A stretch of DNA of 64,000 nt from Streptomyces sp. NBC_01750 (GCF_035918095.1 NZ_CP109137.1:4776001-4840000); one strand, 5' to 3'. Counted from the stretch's first letter, positions 26,199-35,651 are shown. Notes: a model not told the origin generated them from the sequence alone. Translations and numbers: made by a program.

Positions 26199-28253
26199 TT
26201 ACCGGTGCGTGCTGACGTCACCGTCCTTCTGGGGCGTGGTGGGCTCTCCGCGGCGGACCGCGCCGGGGGCGCGGGCGGCCGGGTGGTCGGCGCGGGCGGA
26301 GGAGGTCAACTGCCAGGGGACGCTGGTGACCATGACGCCCGGGGTGAAGAGCAGGCGGCTCTTGAGCCATAGCGCGGACTGGTTGTGCAGCAGGTTTTCC
26401 CACCAGTGGCCGACGACGTACTCGGGGATGAAGACCGCGACCACGTCGCGCGGGCTTTCGCGTCTTATCGAGCGGACGTACTCGACGACGGAGCGGGTGA
26501 TCTCGCGGTAGGGGGAGTCGAGGACCTTGAGCGGAACCTCGATGCCGTAGTCCTCCCACTGCCGTTGGAGCGCGCTGGACGCGTCGCGGTCCACCGCGAC
26601 GGTGAGGGCTTCCAGTCGGTCCGGCCTGAACGCGCGGGCGTAGGCGAGCGCACGCAGGGTGGGTTTGTGGATGGTGGAGACCAGCACGATGGCCAGCACC
26701 CGGGAGGGCGGCACCATCTCGACGCGTGGGTCGGTGACCGCGAGTTCGGCGGAAGTGGCGTCGTAGTGACGGCGGATGCCCCGCATCATCACGAAGAGCA
26801 CGATCGCGGCGAGCACCGCCAGCCACGCGCCCTGGGTGAACTTGGTGGCCAGCACGATGACCAGGACCAGGCAGGTGACGACCGCGCCGGTGGCGTTGAT
26901 GATCCTGGTCACCTGGTGTCGGCGGCGGACGGTGGGGTTGGTCTCGGTGCGCAGTTCGCGGTTCCAGTGCCGGACCATGCCCGTCTGGGAGAGCGTGAAG
27001 GAGGTGAACACGCCCAGGATGTAGAGGTGGATGAGGTTGGTGACGTTGGCCTTGAACGCCCACAGCAGCAGTCCGGCCACGACAGCGAGGGCCAGGATGC
27101 CGTTGGAGAAGGCGAGCCGGTCGCCGCGGTTGTGGAGTTGGCGCGGCAGGTAGCGGTGTTGGGCGAGGATCGAGGCGAGCAGTGGGAAGCCGTTGAAGGC
27201 GGTGTTCGCGGCGAGGATCAGCACCAGGGCGGTGGCGGCCTGGATGAAGTAGAAGCCGACGCTGTTCTCGCCGCCGAAGACGGAGGCAGCGAGCTGGGCG
27301 ATCACGGTGCGCTGGGTGTAGCTGTCGCAGTCGGTCAGGCCGGTCAGCCGGCAGGGGTCTTCGACGATGTGCACCTTGGCGACGATCGCGAGGGTGGTGA
27401 CGCCGACGAACATGGTGATGGCGATGATGCCCATCGCGGCCATGGTGGTCGCGGCGTTCTGGGACTTGGGCTTGCGGAAGGCCGGTACCCCGTTGGAGAT
27501 CGCCTCCACACCGGTCAGTGCCGTACAGCCGCTGGAGAACGCGCGCAGGACCAGCATCACCAGGGCCAGGCCGGTCAGGTTCACGTCCCCGGGCTCAGGC
27601 TCGACGCCGTACGCGGCGCTCTCGGCCACCGGCGCGTCACCGAGCAGGTAGCGGAACAGGCCCGTGCCGACCATGATCAGCACGCCGCCGATGAACATGT
27701 ACGTGGGGGTGGCGAACAGCCTGCCGGACTCGCGCACACCGCGCAGATTCATCGCGGTCAGAAGGGCGACGAAGATGAGCGCCATCGGCACCCGCTGGTC
27801 GGCCAGCTCGGGCACCGCCGAGATGATGTTGTCCACGCCGGAGGCGACCGAGACGGCCACGGTCATCACGTAGTCGACCAGCAGCGAGGCGGCGACCACC
27901 AGACCGGCGGACGGGCCCAGGTTCGTCGAGGCGACCTCGTAGGACCCGCCGCCGCTCGGATAGGCGTGCACCACCTGGCGGTAGGAGAGCACCACCACGG
28001 TCATCAGCGCCACGACCGCAGCCGCGATCCACGGCGTGAAATGCAGATAGGCCAGGCCGCCCAGCGTGAGGACCAGCAGGATCTCCTGCGTGGCATAAGC
28101 CACCGAGGACAACGGGTCGGACGCGAAGATCGGCAAGGCGAGGCGCTTGGGCAGCAGCGTCTCGCCCAGCTCCTCGCTGCGCCTGGCCCGGCCGATGACC
28201 AGCCGTTTGAGAATCCCTGTCACGTTGAACACGGCGTGAGCGTAAGCCGCCAC
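26199..28253 (-). CDS. APC-superfamily potassium transporter, KimA-like
   Basis: 684-aa permease. ASDPLSSVAYATQEILLVLT and YPSGGGSYEVA are the substrate-site motifs of the KimA/APC group, followed by about 12 membrane helices to residue 480. A cytoplasmic Usp-like domain follows (VLVSTIHKPTLRALAYARAF, EALTVAVDRD). KimA imports K+ with protons and is inhibited by c-di-AMP in Bacillus. GTG 28253 is the longest start; GTG 28232 (just before FNVTG) is equally likely. It is paired divergently with a second such permease, each with an upstream TTGACG-type element. A C-terminal tail of about 40 residues after TSSARADHP is unique. Confidence 0.82.
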   Translation of the reverse strand: MAAYAHAVFNVTGILKRLVIGRARRSEELGETLLPKRLALPIFASDPLSSVAYATQEILLVLTLGGLAYLHFTPWIAAAVVALMTVVVLSYRQVVHAYPSGGGSYEVASTNLGPSAGLVVAASLLVDYVMTVAVSVASGVDNIISAVPELADQRVPMALIFVALLTAMNLRGVRESGRLFATPTYMFIGGVLIMVGTGLFRYLLGDAPVAESAAYGVEPEPGDVNLTGLALVMLVLRAFSSGCTALTGVEAISNGVPAFRKPKSQNAATTMAAMGIIAITMFVGVTTLAIVAKVHIVEDPCRLTGLTDCDSYTQRTVIAQLAASVFGGENSVGFYFIQAATALVLILAANTAFNGFPLLASILAQHRYLPRQLHNRGDRLAFSNGILALAVVAGLLLWAFKANVTNLIHLYILGVFTSFTLSQTGMVRHWNRELRTETNPTVRRRHQVTRIINATGAVVTCLVLVIVLATKFTQGAWLAVLAAIVLFVMMRGIRRHYDATSAELAVTDPRVEMVPPSRVLAIVLVSTIHKPTLRALAYARAFRPDRLEALTVAVDRDASSALQRQWEDYGIEVPLKVLDSPYREITRSVVEYVRSIRRESPRDVVAVFIPEYVVGHWWENLLHNQSALWLKSRLLFTPGVMVTSVPWQLTSSARADHPAARAPGAVRRGEPTTPQKDGDVSTHR

Positions 28254-28289
28254 ACTCGCTCAAAGGCATGACTCGGATGGCGTGAGGGG

Positions 28290-28306
28290 CGTCAAGAACT
28301 CGTTAG
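28290..28306 (-). promoter_or_regulatory. Candidate KdpE-type box (degenerate) before KimA-like gene
   Basis: On the minus strand this reads CTAACGAGTTCTTGACG, one good and one degenerate TTGACG half-site spaced 11 bp. It lies 37-53 bp upstream of the permease start. Confidence 0.4.
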
Positions 28307-28362
28307 GATTCCCCTAGGGTTCGTACATATGGCGCAATTGCACCCACGGGGGCCGGCTGTCG

Positions 28363-28926
28363 CTACTCCAGGCCGGAGACCTTGAAGACCGCCTGGGCCG
28401 TTTCGTCGTCGATCCGCCGCGAAAGCTGCTTCAGGGCGGTAGCGCCGCACAGCAGCGTCCCTCGCCCTAGTGAGACACGGGCGCCCGCGTCCAGCAGACG
28501 CCACAGCTGGGGATTGGCGATGAGCACCCGCGGATCCAGTTCGACGCGCGCGCCGTCCATGTCACGCAGAACCAACCGCTGTGCGACGCCGTCGGACCAG
28601 CGCACCGCCACCAGGCGGTCGGTCTGCACGCACCGCTCACGCAGGAGTCCGCGCGAGGCCAGCCAGCCCTCGCCGGCCGTCACCCGTGCCGGCAGCAGCA
28701 GCACGAAGAGCAGGACGGCGAGCGCCGCCCACAGGACGGCGCGCGGGGTGGTGAGGCCGCCGGAGATTCCGTCGACCAGCAGCAGCATCGCGACGAGCGA
28801 CGTGGCGCAGCCGATCGCGGCCCGCAGATCACCTGCCCAGCCGTCATCGGAAGCGTGTTTTCCGGGGGGCTCCGCCCGGTCGGCGGCGGCGCGCCCCGGA
28901 ACGGATCGTGTGATGCGCCGTCCCAT
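28363..28926 (-). CDS. Hypothetical membrane protein
   Basis: 187-aa protein with two adjoining hydrophobic helices (about residues 40-80: SLVAMLLLVDGISGGLTT, AVLWAALAVLLFVLLLPARV), then a soluble beta-rich C-terminal part (RLVAVRWSDGVAQRLVL, DPRVLIANPQLWRLLDAG) resembling bacterial PH-like domains in Streptomyces membrane proteins. It lies upstream of and in the same orientation as the KimA-like gene, separated by 110 bp. Function is unknown; a role in membrane K+ physiology is only suggested by location. Confidence 0.7.
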   Translation of the reverse strand: MGRRITRSVPGRAAADRAEPPGKHASDDGWAGDLRAAIGCATSLVAMLLLVDGISGGLTTPRAVLWAALAVLLFVLLLPARVTAGEGWLASRGLLRERCVQTDRLVAVRWSDGVAQRLVLRDMDGARVELDPRVLIANPQLWRLLDAGARVSLGRGTLLCGATALKQLSRRIDDETAQAVFKVSGLE

Positions 28927-29000
28927 ACCAACTGACGCTAGGGGCGCCGACGGTCCGCGCCCGGCTCATTGATGAACCACTGACGCGGTGTCGGTCAGCT

Positions 29001-29017
29001 TTGACGCCCTCCTGACG
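29001..29017 (+). promoter_or_regulatory. Candidate KdpE-type box before second permease
   Basis: TTGACGCCCTCCTGACG contains two YTGACG half-sites exactly 11 bp apart, about 120 bp upstream of the permease ATG at 29137. An inverted CGTCAA follows at 29023-29028. Confidence 0.5.
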
Positions 29018-29136
29018 GCTCTCGTCAAAAATTCGTGAAGACACGGCCATCTCGCGACAAGAACGCGCCAGCGCCGGGCGCGACCGGCCGGATACGGGCA
29101 CACCCTGAGCGGACCTGGAACGAAGGAGCCACCCGC

Positions 29137-30975
29137 ATGTCCGTCCTGACCACCGAGACCGGCAGTGCGCCTAGCGCAGAGGAACCGCCGGATACCGGCG
29201 CACGTCACAAGCTCACCGCTGTCACCGGCCTCGCCGCGCTCTCACTCGATGCGATGGCCTCGGTGGCGTACGGGCCCGAGGCCATCGTCCTGGTCCTCGC
29301 CGCGGCCGGCGGTTACGGGCTGGGCTTCACGCTCCCCGTCACGCTCGCCATCGCAGGACTTCTGGCGGTGCTCGTCGCCTCGTACCGGCAGGTGATCGCC
29401 GCCTTCCCGGACGGCGGCGGGAGTTACGCGGTCGCCAAGGCGCATCTGGGCCGCCGTACCAGCCTCGTCGCGGCCGCTTCCCTGGTCCTGGACTACGTCC
29501 TCAATGTCGCTGTCGCGGTCACCGCGGGCGTGGCCGCGCTCACCTCCGCCTTCCCGCAGCTGTACGGCGACCGGCTGTGGCTGTGCCTCTTGGTCCTCGT
29601 GCTGATCACGGCGGTGAATCTGCGCGGGATCGTCGACTCGGCGCGCGTCTTCATCGTGCCGACCGTCGTGTTCATCGGTTCGATCCTGGTGCTCATAGTC
29701 ATCGGGCTGTTCCGCGACGCACCGGTCAGCACCGAGGCGGCCGCCGGCCATGCCTCCGTTCTCGCGGACAACGCCACCACCATCGGCGCGCTGCTTCTTC
29801 TCAAGGCTTTCGCCTCGGGCTGCTCGGCACTGACCGGCGTCGAGGCCATCGCCAACGCCGTCCCGTCCTTCCGGGCCCCCGCCGCCCGCCGCGCCCAGCA
29901 TGCCGAAGTCGCGCTCGGCGCGCTGCTCGGCGTGATGCTGATCGGCCTGTCCGTGCTCATCTCCCGATTCGGGCTGCAGCCGGTCGAGGGCGTCACCGTG
30001 CTCGCCCAGCTCGCCGACGCGTCCTTCGGCCACAATCTCGCCTTCTACGTCATCCAGTTCGCCACCATGGTTCTGCTGGCACTCTCCGCCAACACCTCCT
30101 TCGGCGGCCTCCCGGTCCTGCTCAAGCTGCTGGCCCGGGACAACTACCTGCCGCACGTCTTCGGCCTCAAGGCCGACCGGCAGGTCCACCGCCACGGCGT
30201 CCTCACCCTCGCGGCCGTCTCCGCCGCGCTGCTGCTCTTCTCCGGCGGCGACACCAACACCCTCGTCCCGCTCTTCGCGATCGGTGTCTTCGTCGGCTTC
30301 ACCATCGCGCAGACCGGCATGGTCATCCACTGGCGCCAGGTGCGCGGCCCCAAGTGGGCAGGCAAGGCGGTGCTCAACGGATTGGGCGCGCTGCTCACGG
30401 GAGTCAGCGCGGTCGTCGTCACCGCCACCAAGTTCCACGACGGCGCCTGGCTGATCGTGGTCGCCCTGCCGCTGCTGGTCGCCGGGTTCGAATGCATCCA
30501 CCGTGCGTACGGCAGGATCGGCGAACGCCTCGGCGTCGGCCGCATCCCCGAACCCCCGCGCCGTGACCGGTCGTTGGTCCTGGTTCCGGTCTCCTCCCTG
30601 ACCCGGCTCACCAGCGAGGCCCTGACCGCCGCGGTGTCTCTCGGCGATGAGGTGCGCGCGGTGACGGTCTGCCACCCCGACCCCGAGGACCGTGAGCAGA
30701 CTGAAGCCCTGGAGCGGGACTGGGACCTGTGGAACCCGGGCGTCCCGCTGGTCCGCGTTCCCTCGGCCCGCCGCACCGTCGGCCGCCCGATGGCCGCCTA
30801 CGTACGCGAGCTGGCAGCCGCCGATCCGGAGACCCGGATCACCGTGCTCATCCCCGAGGTCGAACCGGCTCGTCTGTGGCAGCGGGTGCTGCAGAACCAG
30901 CGTGGTGCTGTCGTCGCGCATGCGGTGCGCCGCGATACGGACGCGGTGATCTGCCGGTTGCGGTTCCGCTTGTAA
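29137..30975 (+). CDS. APC-superfamily permease, second KimA-like transporter
   Basis: 612-aa permease related to the protein at 26199-28253. It has SLDAMASVAYGPEAIVLVLA, FPDGGGSYAVA, a run of about 12 membrane helices, and a C-terminal Usp-like region starting SLVLVPVSSLTRLTSEALTA. ATG 29137 has GAAGGAG 8 nt upstream; the earlier ATG at 29035 lacks conservation. It lacks the extended C-terminal tail of the first copy. The substrate is most likely K+, given the surrounding kdp genes and the shared promoter element, though other cations or amino acids cannot be excluded. Confidence 0.82.
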   Translation: MSVLTTETGSAPSAEEPPDTGARHKLTAVTGLAALSLDAMASVAYGPEAIVLVLAAAGGYGLGFTLPVTLAIAGLLAVLVASYRQVIAAFPDGGGSYAVAKAHLGRRTSLVAAASLVLDYVLNVAVAVTAGVAALTSAFPQLYGDRLWLCLLVLVLITAVNLRGIVDSARVFIVPTVVFIGSILVLIVIGLFRDAPVSTEAAAGHASVLADNATTIGALLLLKAFASGCSALTGVEAIANAVPSFRAPAARRAQHAEVALGALLGVMLIGLSVLISRFGLQPVEGVTVLAQLADASFGHNLAFYVIQFATMVLLALSANTSFGGLPVLLKLLARDNYLPHVFGLKADRQVHRHGVLTLAAVSAALLLFSGGDTNTLVPLFAIGVFVGFTIAQTGMVIHWRQVRGPKWAGKAVLNGLGALLTGVSAVVVTATKFHDGAWLIVVALPLLVAGFECIHRAYGRIGERLGVGRIPEPPRRDRSLVLVPVSSLTRLTSEALTAAVSLGDEVRAVTVCHPDPEDREQTEALERDWDLWNPGVPLVRVPSARRTVGRPMAAYVRELAAADPETRITVLIPEVEPARLWQRVLQNQRGAVVAHAVRRDTDAVICRLRFRL

Positions 30976-30990
30976 GAGCCTCCCGGACTG

Positions 30991-31242
30991 TCACGGCAGG
31001 GGCAGCGTCAGCTCGTACGGGAACTCCTCGCCGCCGCGCAGGAAGGTGATCCGCACGCGCAGGACACGTGCCCCTGCTGCGGGCGCCGGCTGGCCGGTGA
31101 TGCTGCCGTCGGTGTACGAGCCGTCGGGGGCGGTGCCGTAGGCACCGCCCCCGACGAGGTATTCGTTGCCGAGGTCGTCCTCCGCCTGCAGCGACAGCAG
31201 CACGGGAGGCTCGTCGTCCCCGTTCGGCAGGGGCGGGGTCAC
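30991..31242 (-). CDS. Small hypothetical protein, possibly C-terminal fragment
   Basis: 83 codons from GTG 31242 (VTPPLPNGDDEPPVLLSLQA, DDLGNEYLVGGGAYGT, ELTLPLP). The sequence upstream of the GTG (FTIHYT) reads in the same style before a stop at about 31262, so this is probably the tail of a longer gene whose 5' part is gone. The family is unknown to me. It is convergent with the preceding permease. Confidence 0.4.
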   Translation of the reverse strand: MTPPLPNGDDEPPVLLSLQAEDDLGNEYLVGGGAYGTAPDGSYTDGSITGQPAPAAGARVLRVRITFLRGGEEFPYELTLPLP

Positions 31243-31304
31243 CGTGTAGTGGATCGTGAACTACTCCTCGTCGGCGGTCAGTCTGCGTACCACGGGCTCG
31301 TAGC

Positions 31305-32099
31305 TCATGCCGGGATTCTGCCGCCCGCCAGGCTCCGCGCCGCGGGATTTCCGGTGAGGTAGTGGACGTACTCGCGCTCCAGCCTGAAGCCCGCAGTCCA
31401 GGCCAGCAGGCGGCTGGGACGGTTGTCGCGCGAGCAGGACCAGCTCGCCGTGCGGCCGCGGGCGGAGATGTCCGCGCACAGGGCGGTGACGCAGGCGAGG
31501 GCGAGGTGCTGACGTCGGCGGTTGGGGGCGGTGGCGCAGGCGATGTCCTCGTATGTGCTGCCGAGGAAGTAGGTGCAGGCGACAGCCAGGACCCTGCCCT
31601 TGTGAAAGGCGGCCCAGCCGTGACCGGAGGCGGCGAGGCCGACCGGGCCGCCCCAACTGGAGTGAATCCAGGCTGCATTGGTGCCGAGCTCGGTGAGTGA
31701 CGCGAGCGCCGGAGCGTCGCTGGGCACCAGTCGGCGTACCGTTACGCCCCGCTGCAGTCGGGGTGCCAGTACGGGTGCGCGGTGCACGTACACCATGCGT
31801 TCCCACGGCACGACCCGGTCGAAGGCCGCGCCCAGGACCGGCAGGAACCGCGAGGGTGCCTCGACATAGCTGCCCGCGAGCGGTGCCAGGGCGGCCGGGG
31901 TGAGGGCGGTCGGTTCGCCGCGCAGCAGCACGTGGTCGGCGCAGGCGACGGCGGCGGCCCGTGGCTGAACAGGTTGGTCGGCCCACCAGCGGCCGGTGCC
32001 GGTGGTGAGAGCATGTTCCGCCATGGCCGCCGGACCCGGTGCCCCGGCGGGGAACCACCGGGCGAAGGCGGGAAGTTGCTGGGTCGAGAGCTCGATCAC
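31305..32099 (-). CDS. GNAT-family N-acetyltransferase
   Basis: 264-aa protein with a C-terminal GNAT domain (about residues 117-250). GVTVRRLVPSDAPALASLTE is the beta1-alpha1 unit, and YEDIACATAPNRRRQHLALA occupies the acetyl-CoA pyrophosphate loop (Q/R-x-x-G/A-x-A). The N-terminal half resembles FR47-like proteins with tandem folds. It begins with GTG at 32099. The substrate is unknown. It is followed downstream only by the small fragment at 30991 and preceded by the bL37-like gene. Confidence 0.8.
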   Translation of the reverse strand: MIELSTQQLPAFARWFPAGAPGPAAMAEHALTTGTGRWWADQPVQPRAAAVACADHVLLRGEPTALTPAALAPLAGSYVEAPSRFLPVLGAAFDRVVPWERMVYVHRAPVLAPRLQRGVTVRRLVPSDAPALASLTELGTNAAWIHSSWGGPVGLAASGHGWAAFHKGRVLAVACTYFLGSTYEDIACATAPNRRRQHLALACVTALCADISARGRTASWSCSRDNRPSRLLAWTAGFRLEREYVHYLTGNPAARSLAGGRIPA

Positions 32100-32157
32100 G
32101 GAGAGTCCCCTGTATCGGTCGCGGGGCGGCCCCGGGAGGGGCCGCCCCGCGGGGTGG

Positions 32158-32235
32158 TCAGCGCTGGCCGGCCCTGCTGCCGTGGTTGGCCTTCCTCTTG
32201 CGGCGGGCCTTTTTCTTGCGGGCGCGCTTGGACAT
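32158..32235 (-). CDS. Tiny basic protein, ribosomal bL37-like
   Basis: 25-codon gene starting MSKRARKKKARRK and ending ANHGSRAGQR, with a textbook AAGGAG 9 nt before the ATG at 32235. The Lys/Arg-rich start followed by ANHG matches the 24-25-residue bL37 found in actinobacterial 50S subunits (seen in mycobacterial ribosome structures). The SDR gene precedes it by 14 bp, so the two are co-transcribed. On an island it is likely an extra paralogue of the chromosomal copy. Confidence 0.6.
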   Translation of the reverse strand: MSKRARKKKARRKRKANHGSRAGQR

Positions 32236-32249
32236 GGCTGTCTTCTCCT

Positions 32250-33089
32250 TCAGGTGTTCTGGCCGACGAGCAGGGAGGCGAGTTTGTTGAGGCGCTTGAT
32301 GGTGCGCGCCTCGATGGCGAGTGGGGCGGGGTCGACGCGCTGGTCACGGTCGTAGTAGGCGCCGTTGACGATCTCGGTGGCCGGGTCGCACAGCCGCACC
32401 ACGTGCGCGGCGCCCTCGGCGGCGGTGGCGCCACGGTGGGCGTACAGCGGCAGCAGGGCGGTCTCGCAGATGCCGGGGTGGACGGAGACGGCGGTCACGC
32501 GCGGGTCTGCGGCGAAGACGGTGAGCGCCAGCTGTGACTGGGCGTAGGCGGCGAGCCGGGAGTAGCTGCGGGCGCGGTTGGGGTCGTTCCACTGGATGGA
32601 TGCGGTGCGGTGCAGCGAGGACGAGACGCTCACGACCCGTCCGCCGGGCTCTTCCCCTCGCTCTTCGAGCTGGGGATGCCCCATGGTGAGGGCAGGCTCC
32701 AGCAGGTTGGTGAGCAAGTAGTGCGCCAGGAAGTTGACCTGGAAGGCGATCTCGTTGCCGTCCGCGGTCACGGTGTGCCGCTCGGGGGCCGCCATGCCCG
32801 CGTTGTTGACCAGGACGTCCAGATGCGGATGCTCCTGGACGACCCGGTGGGCGAGGTACTCGACCTCTTCGAGCCGGGTGAAGTCGGCGGCGAACGGGCA
32901 CAGGCGGGCCGCATCGATCCCGGCGCTGGCGATGAGCCGGTCGGTCGCGGCCTGCGCTTCCTCGGCGGTGCGGCCGTGGACGAGGACGGTGGCGCCGCGC
33001 TCGGCGAGCTGCCGCGCGGTTTCCCAGCCGATGCCGGAGGTGGCTCCGGTGACCAGAACGGTACGTCCGGACAGGGATGCAGAAGACAT
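32250..33089 (-). CDS. Short-chain dehydrogenase/reductase
   Basis: 279-aa Rossmann protein. The cofactor motif TGATSGIG is at residues 14-21, the NNAG motif at about 95, and the catalytic Ser in VVSVSSSLH. The normally invariant Y-x3-K appears as YAQSQ, so the active-site Lys is Gln, a one-base AAG-to-CAG change. The length is typical of retinol-dehydrogenase-like SDRs in Streptomyces. Either the enzyme is inactive or it has a non-catalytic role. It heads a leftward unit with the bL37-like and GNAT genes. Confidence 0.88.
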   Translation of the reverse strand: MSSASLSGRTVLVTGATSGIGWETARQLAERGATVLVHGRTAEEAQAATDRLIASAGIDAARLCPFAADFTRLEEVEYLAHRVVQEHPHLDVLVNNAGMAAPERHTVTADGNEIAFQVNFLAHYLLTNLLEPALTMGHPQLEERGEEPGGRVVSVSSSLHRTASIQWNDPNRARSYSRLAAYAQSQLALTVFAADPRVTAVSVHPGICETALLPLYAHRGATAAEGAAHVVRLCDPATEIVNGAYYDRDQRVDPAPLAIEARTIKRLNKLASLLVGQNT

Positions 33090-33396
33090 GATCAGTTCCT
33101 GGAAACGGGCACGGCTGAGAGTCCCCCCGACTTCCCGAGGCAGGGAGGACGCAGGGGCATCGGCCGTGCGAAGGGGTGTAAGTGCGTACGTACGGCTCGT
33201 CAGCGAGCGGGGTGTACGGCTGAGGAAGCGGCCGCCGTCAGACGGCCGCAGGCGAGTGCGTCACCGCACCGGCAGGTGAGCAGCGCGCGAGACCGGCGGC
33301 ACCGTATTCGGTGGCCGGTCGTCATGGCGCAGGCTGCTGTTCACATCGTCCATACAACTGGCATGCGGGCATGGACTCAAGAGCCGCGGGTCGTCC
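33090..33396. other. Intergenic region, no supported gene
   Basis: I see no coding signature here. It presumably contains the promoter of the SDR unit. Confidence 0.5.
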
Positions 33397-33413
33397 TTGA
33401 CGACCCTCTGACG
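33397..33413 (+). promoter_or_regulatory. Candidate KdpE-type box between kdpB2 and SDR gene
   Basis: TTGACGACCCTCTGACG has the same YTGACG-N5-YTGACG layout as the site at 29001. It partly overlaps a 7-bp-arm hairpin (GACCCTC/GAGGGTC) that runs into the kdpB2 stop codon, so it could instead be terminator sequence. Confidence 0.35.
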
Positions 33414-33417
33414 AGGG

Positions 33418-35577
33418 TCAGCCCAGACCTGGAATCGTCGAGACGAGCAGGTCGATCAGCTTGATGCCCAGGAACGGCAGGACCAGGCCGCCCAGGCCGT
33501 AGACGGCGAGGTTGCGCTTCAGGAGGTCGTGGGCGGACGCCGGGGTGTAGCGCACGCCGCGCAGGGCGAGCGGGATGAGCGTCACGATGATCAGGGCGTT
33601 GAAGATGATCGCGGAGGTGATCGCTGAAGTCGGGCTGTGCAGGCCCATGATGTTCAGCGCTTCGAGGCCCGGATAGGCGCTGGTGAACATGGCCGGGATG
33701 ATCGCGAAGTACTTGGCGACGTCATTGGTGATGGAGAAGGTGGTCAACGCGCCCCGGGTGATGAGGAGTTGCTTGCCGATCTGGACGATCTCGATGAGTT
33801 TGGTGGGGTTGGAGTCGAGGTCGACCATGTTCCCGGCCTCCTTGGCGGCCGATGTGCCGGTGTTCATCGCGACGCCGACGTCCGCCTGTGCCAGCGCGGG
33901 CGCGTCGTTGGTCCCGTCGCCGGTCATCGCGACGAGCTTGCCGCCGGCCTGCTCGCGTTTGATGAGGGTGAGTTTGTCCTCGGGCGTGGCCTCGGCGAGG
34001 TAGTCGTCGACGCCCGCCTCGGCGGCGATGGCGCGCGCGGTGAGCGGGTTGTCGCCGGTGATCATGACCGTACGGATGCCCATGCGGCGCAGCTCGGCGA
34101 AGCGTTCGCGGATTCCGTCCTTGACGACGTCCTTGAGGTGGATGACACCCAGGACGCGCGGCCCGTCCCAGTCGTGCACCGCCACCAGCAGGGGGGTGCC
34201 GCCGGAGGCGGCGATCGAGTCGGTGAACAAACGTGCGTCGGAGGGGACTTGGCCTCCGCGCATCTCCACCCAGTCGATCACCTGGGCTGCGGCTCCCTTG
34301 CGGATGTGGCAGGCGGCGCCGTTGTCCCAGGAAAGGTCGACCCCGCTCATCCTGGTCTGTGCGCTGAACTCCACGAACTGCGCATGGCTCAGTTCTCCCT
34401 CGGCCGGGGCCCGCAGCCCGTACTTCCTTTTCGCGAGGACGACGATGGAGCGGCCCTCGGGTGTCTCGTCGGCCAGCGAGGAGAGCTGGGCGGCGTCCGC
34501 CAGGATCAGCTCGTCGATGCCGGGCAGCGGTACGAAGTCGGCGGCTTCGCGGTTGCCGAGGGTGATGGTGCCGGTCTTGTCGAGCAGGAGGGTGTTGACG
34601 TCGCCGGCGGCCTCGACAGCGCGTCCGGACATCGCGAGCACATTGCGCTGCACGAGCCGGTCCATCCCGGCGATGCCGATGGCGGAGAGCAGTGCGCCGA
34701 TGGTGGTCGGGATCAGGGTGACCAGCAGGGCGACCAGCACGGTCGTGGACTGGGCGGCGTTCGCGTAGGCAGCCATCGGCTGGAGTGCCACGACCACCAG
34801 TACGAAGACGATGGTGAGGGCCGCCAGCAGGATATTGAGGGCGATCTCGTTGGGGGTCTTCTGCCGGGACGCGCCCTCGACCAGGGCGATCATCCGGTCC
34901 AGGAAGGAATGCCCGGGGCGGGAGGTGACCCGTACGACGATGCGGTCGGAGAGCACCGTCGTACCGCCGGTGACGCCGGAGCGGTCGCCGCCCGACTCAC
35001 GGATGACCGGGGCGGACTCGCCGGTGACAGCCGACTCGTCGACCGCAGCAACCCCGTCGACGACATCCCCGTCCGCCGGGATCAGCTCGCCCGCCTCCAC
35101 CACTACGAAATCGAAGAGCTGGAGGTCGGTCGCGGCGACGGCCTCCGTCTCGGCGCGCCTCAGGTCCATCCCGACGCGCCAACTCCGCAGCCGCAGCGCG
35201 ACCGTGTCCGTACGCGCCTTGCGCAGCGACTCCGCCTGAGCCTTGCCCCGGCCCTCTGCCACCGACTCGGCGAGATTGGCGAAGATGACCGTCAGCCAGA
35301 GCCAGACGCTGATCACCCAGGTGAAGACGGATGGGTGGAACAGCGCGGAGAGCGTGGTGAGCACCGATCCCGCGGCGACGACGAACAGCACCGGATTCCT
35401 GACCAGGGCCCGCGGGTGCAGCTTGCGGATGGCGTCCGGGAAGGACTTCAGCAGCTGTACGGGATCGAAAAGGCCGCCCGGCCGACTGCGCCGGCGGGGC
35501 GGCCGGGCTTCCGGCCCCATTCCTGGAGCCCGGCCCCTCGGAGCCGTCGGAGCCTGTTGAGCGGCAGCGGGAAGCAT
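33418..35577 (-). CDS. kdpB: Orphan KdpB, potassium-transporting P-type ATPase subunit
   Basis: 719-aa P-type ATPase catalytic subunit. TGES (actuator), DKTGT (phosphorylated Asp), TGDGTNDAP (hinge) and the TM5 motif NDVAKYFAI are all intact. It is closely similar to the KdpB of the full operon at 39873-42029 over most of its length. An insert after the first helices ([19 protein letters not shown]) and a Pro/Arg-rich N-terminus differ. No kdpA, kdpC or kdpF is adjacent, so it must either pair with the other KdpAC or act alone. A 14-bp-stem hairpin lies 75-112 bp before its start. Confidence 0.93.
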   Translation of the reverse strand: MLPAAAQQAPTAPRGRAPGMGPEARPPRRRSRPGGLFDPVQLLKSFPDAIRKLHPRALVRNPVLFVVAAGSVLTTLSALFHPSVFTWVISVWLWLTVIFANLAESVAEGRGKAQAESLRKARTDTVALRLRSWRVGMDLRRAETEAVAATDLQLFDFVVVEAGELIPADGDVVDGVAAVDESAVTGESAPVIRESGGDRSGVTGGTTVLSDRIVVRVTSRPGHSFLDRMIALVEGASRQKTPNEIALNILLAALTIVFVLVVVALQPMAAYANAAQSTTVLVALLVTLIPTTIGALLSAIGIAGMDRLVQRNVLAMSGRAVEAAGDVNTLLLDKTGTITLGNREAADFVPLPGIDELILADAAQLSSLADETPEGRSIVVLAKRKYGLRAPAEGELSHAQFVEFSAQTRMSGVDLSWDNGAACHIRKGAAAQVIDWVEMRGGQVPSDARLFTDSIAASGGTPLLVAVHDWDGPRVLGVIHLKDVVKDGIRERFAELRRMGIRTVMITGDNPLTARAIAAEAGVDDYLAEATPEDKLTLIKREQAGGKLVAMTGDGTNDAPALAQADVGVAMNTGTSAAKEAGNMVDLDSNPTKLIEIVQIGKQLLITRGALTTFSITNDVAKYFAIIPAMFTSAYPGLEALNIMGLHSPTSAITSAIIFNALIIVTLIPLALRGVRYTPASAHDLLKRNLAVYGLGGLVLPFLGIKLIDLLVSTIPGLG

Positions 35578-35651
35578 CGCGGAACCTTCTGATGAGGCCG
35601 GACACCGCAGAGCGAGGACCGGGCGAGCCGGCAGGAGACTGATGAGCGCTG

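Noticed and set aside
26385..28271. 628-codon plus-strand open frame
   Set aside because: It is a GC-bias shadow of the KimA-like permease, with low-complexity Gly/Asp/Val/His composition and no motif.
28254..29136. c-di-AMP (ydaO-type) riboswitch before the KimA-like genes
   Set aside because: The leaders are short and I could not identify the conserved core or pseudoknot elements; only the TTGACG repeats stand out.
29242..30921. 559-codon minus-strand open frame
   Set aside because: It is antisense to the second permease, whose motifs and ribosome site are convincing.
33637..35592. 651-codon plus-strand open frame
   Set aside because: It is antisense to the orphan kdpB; composition is typical of shadow frames.
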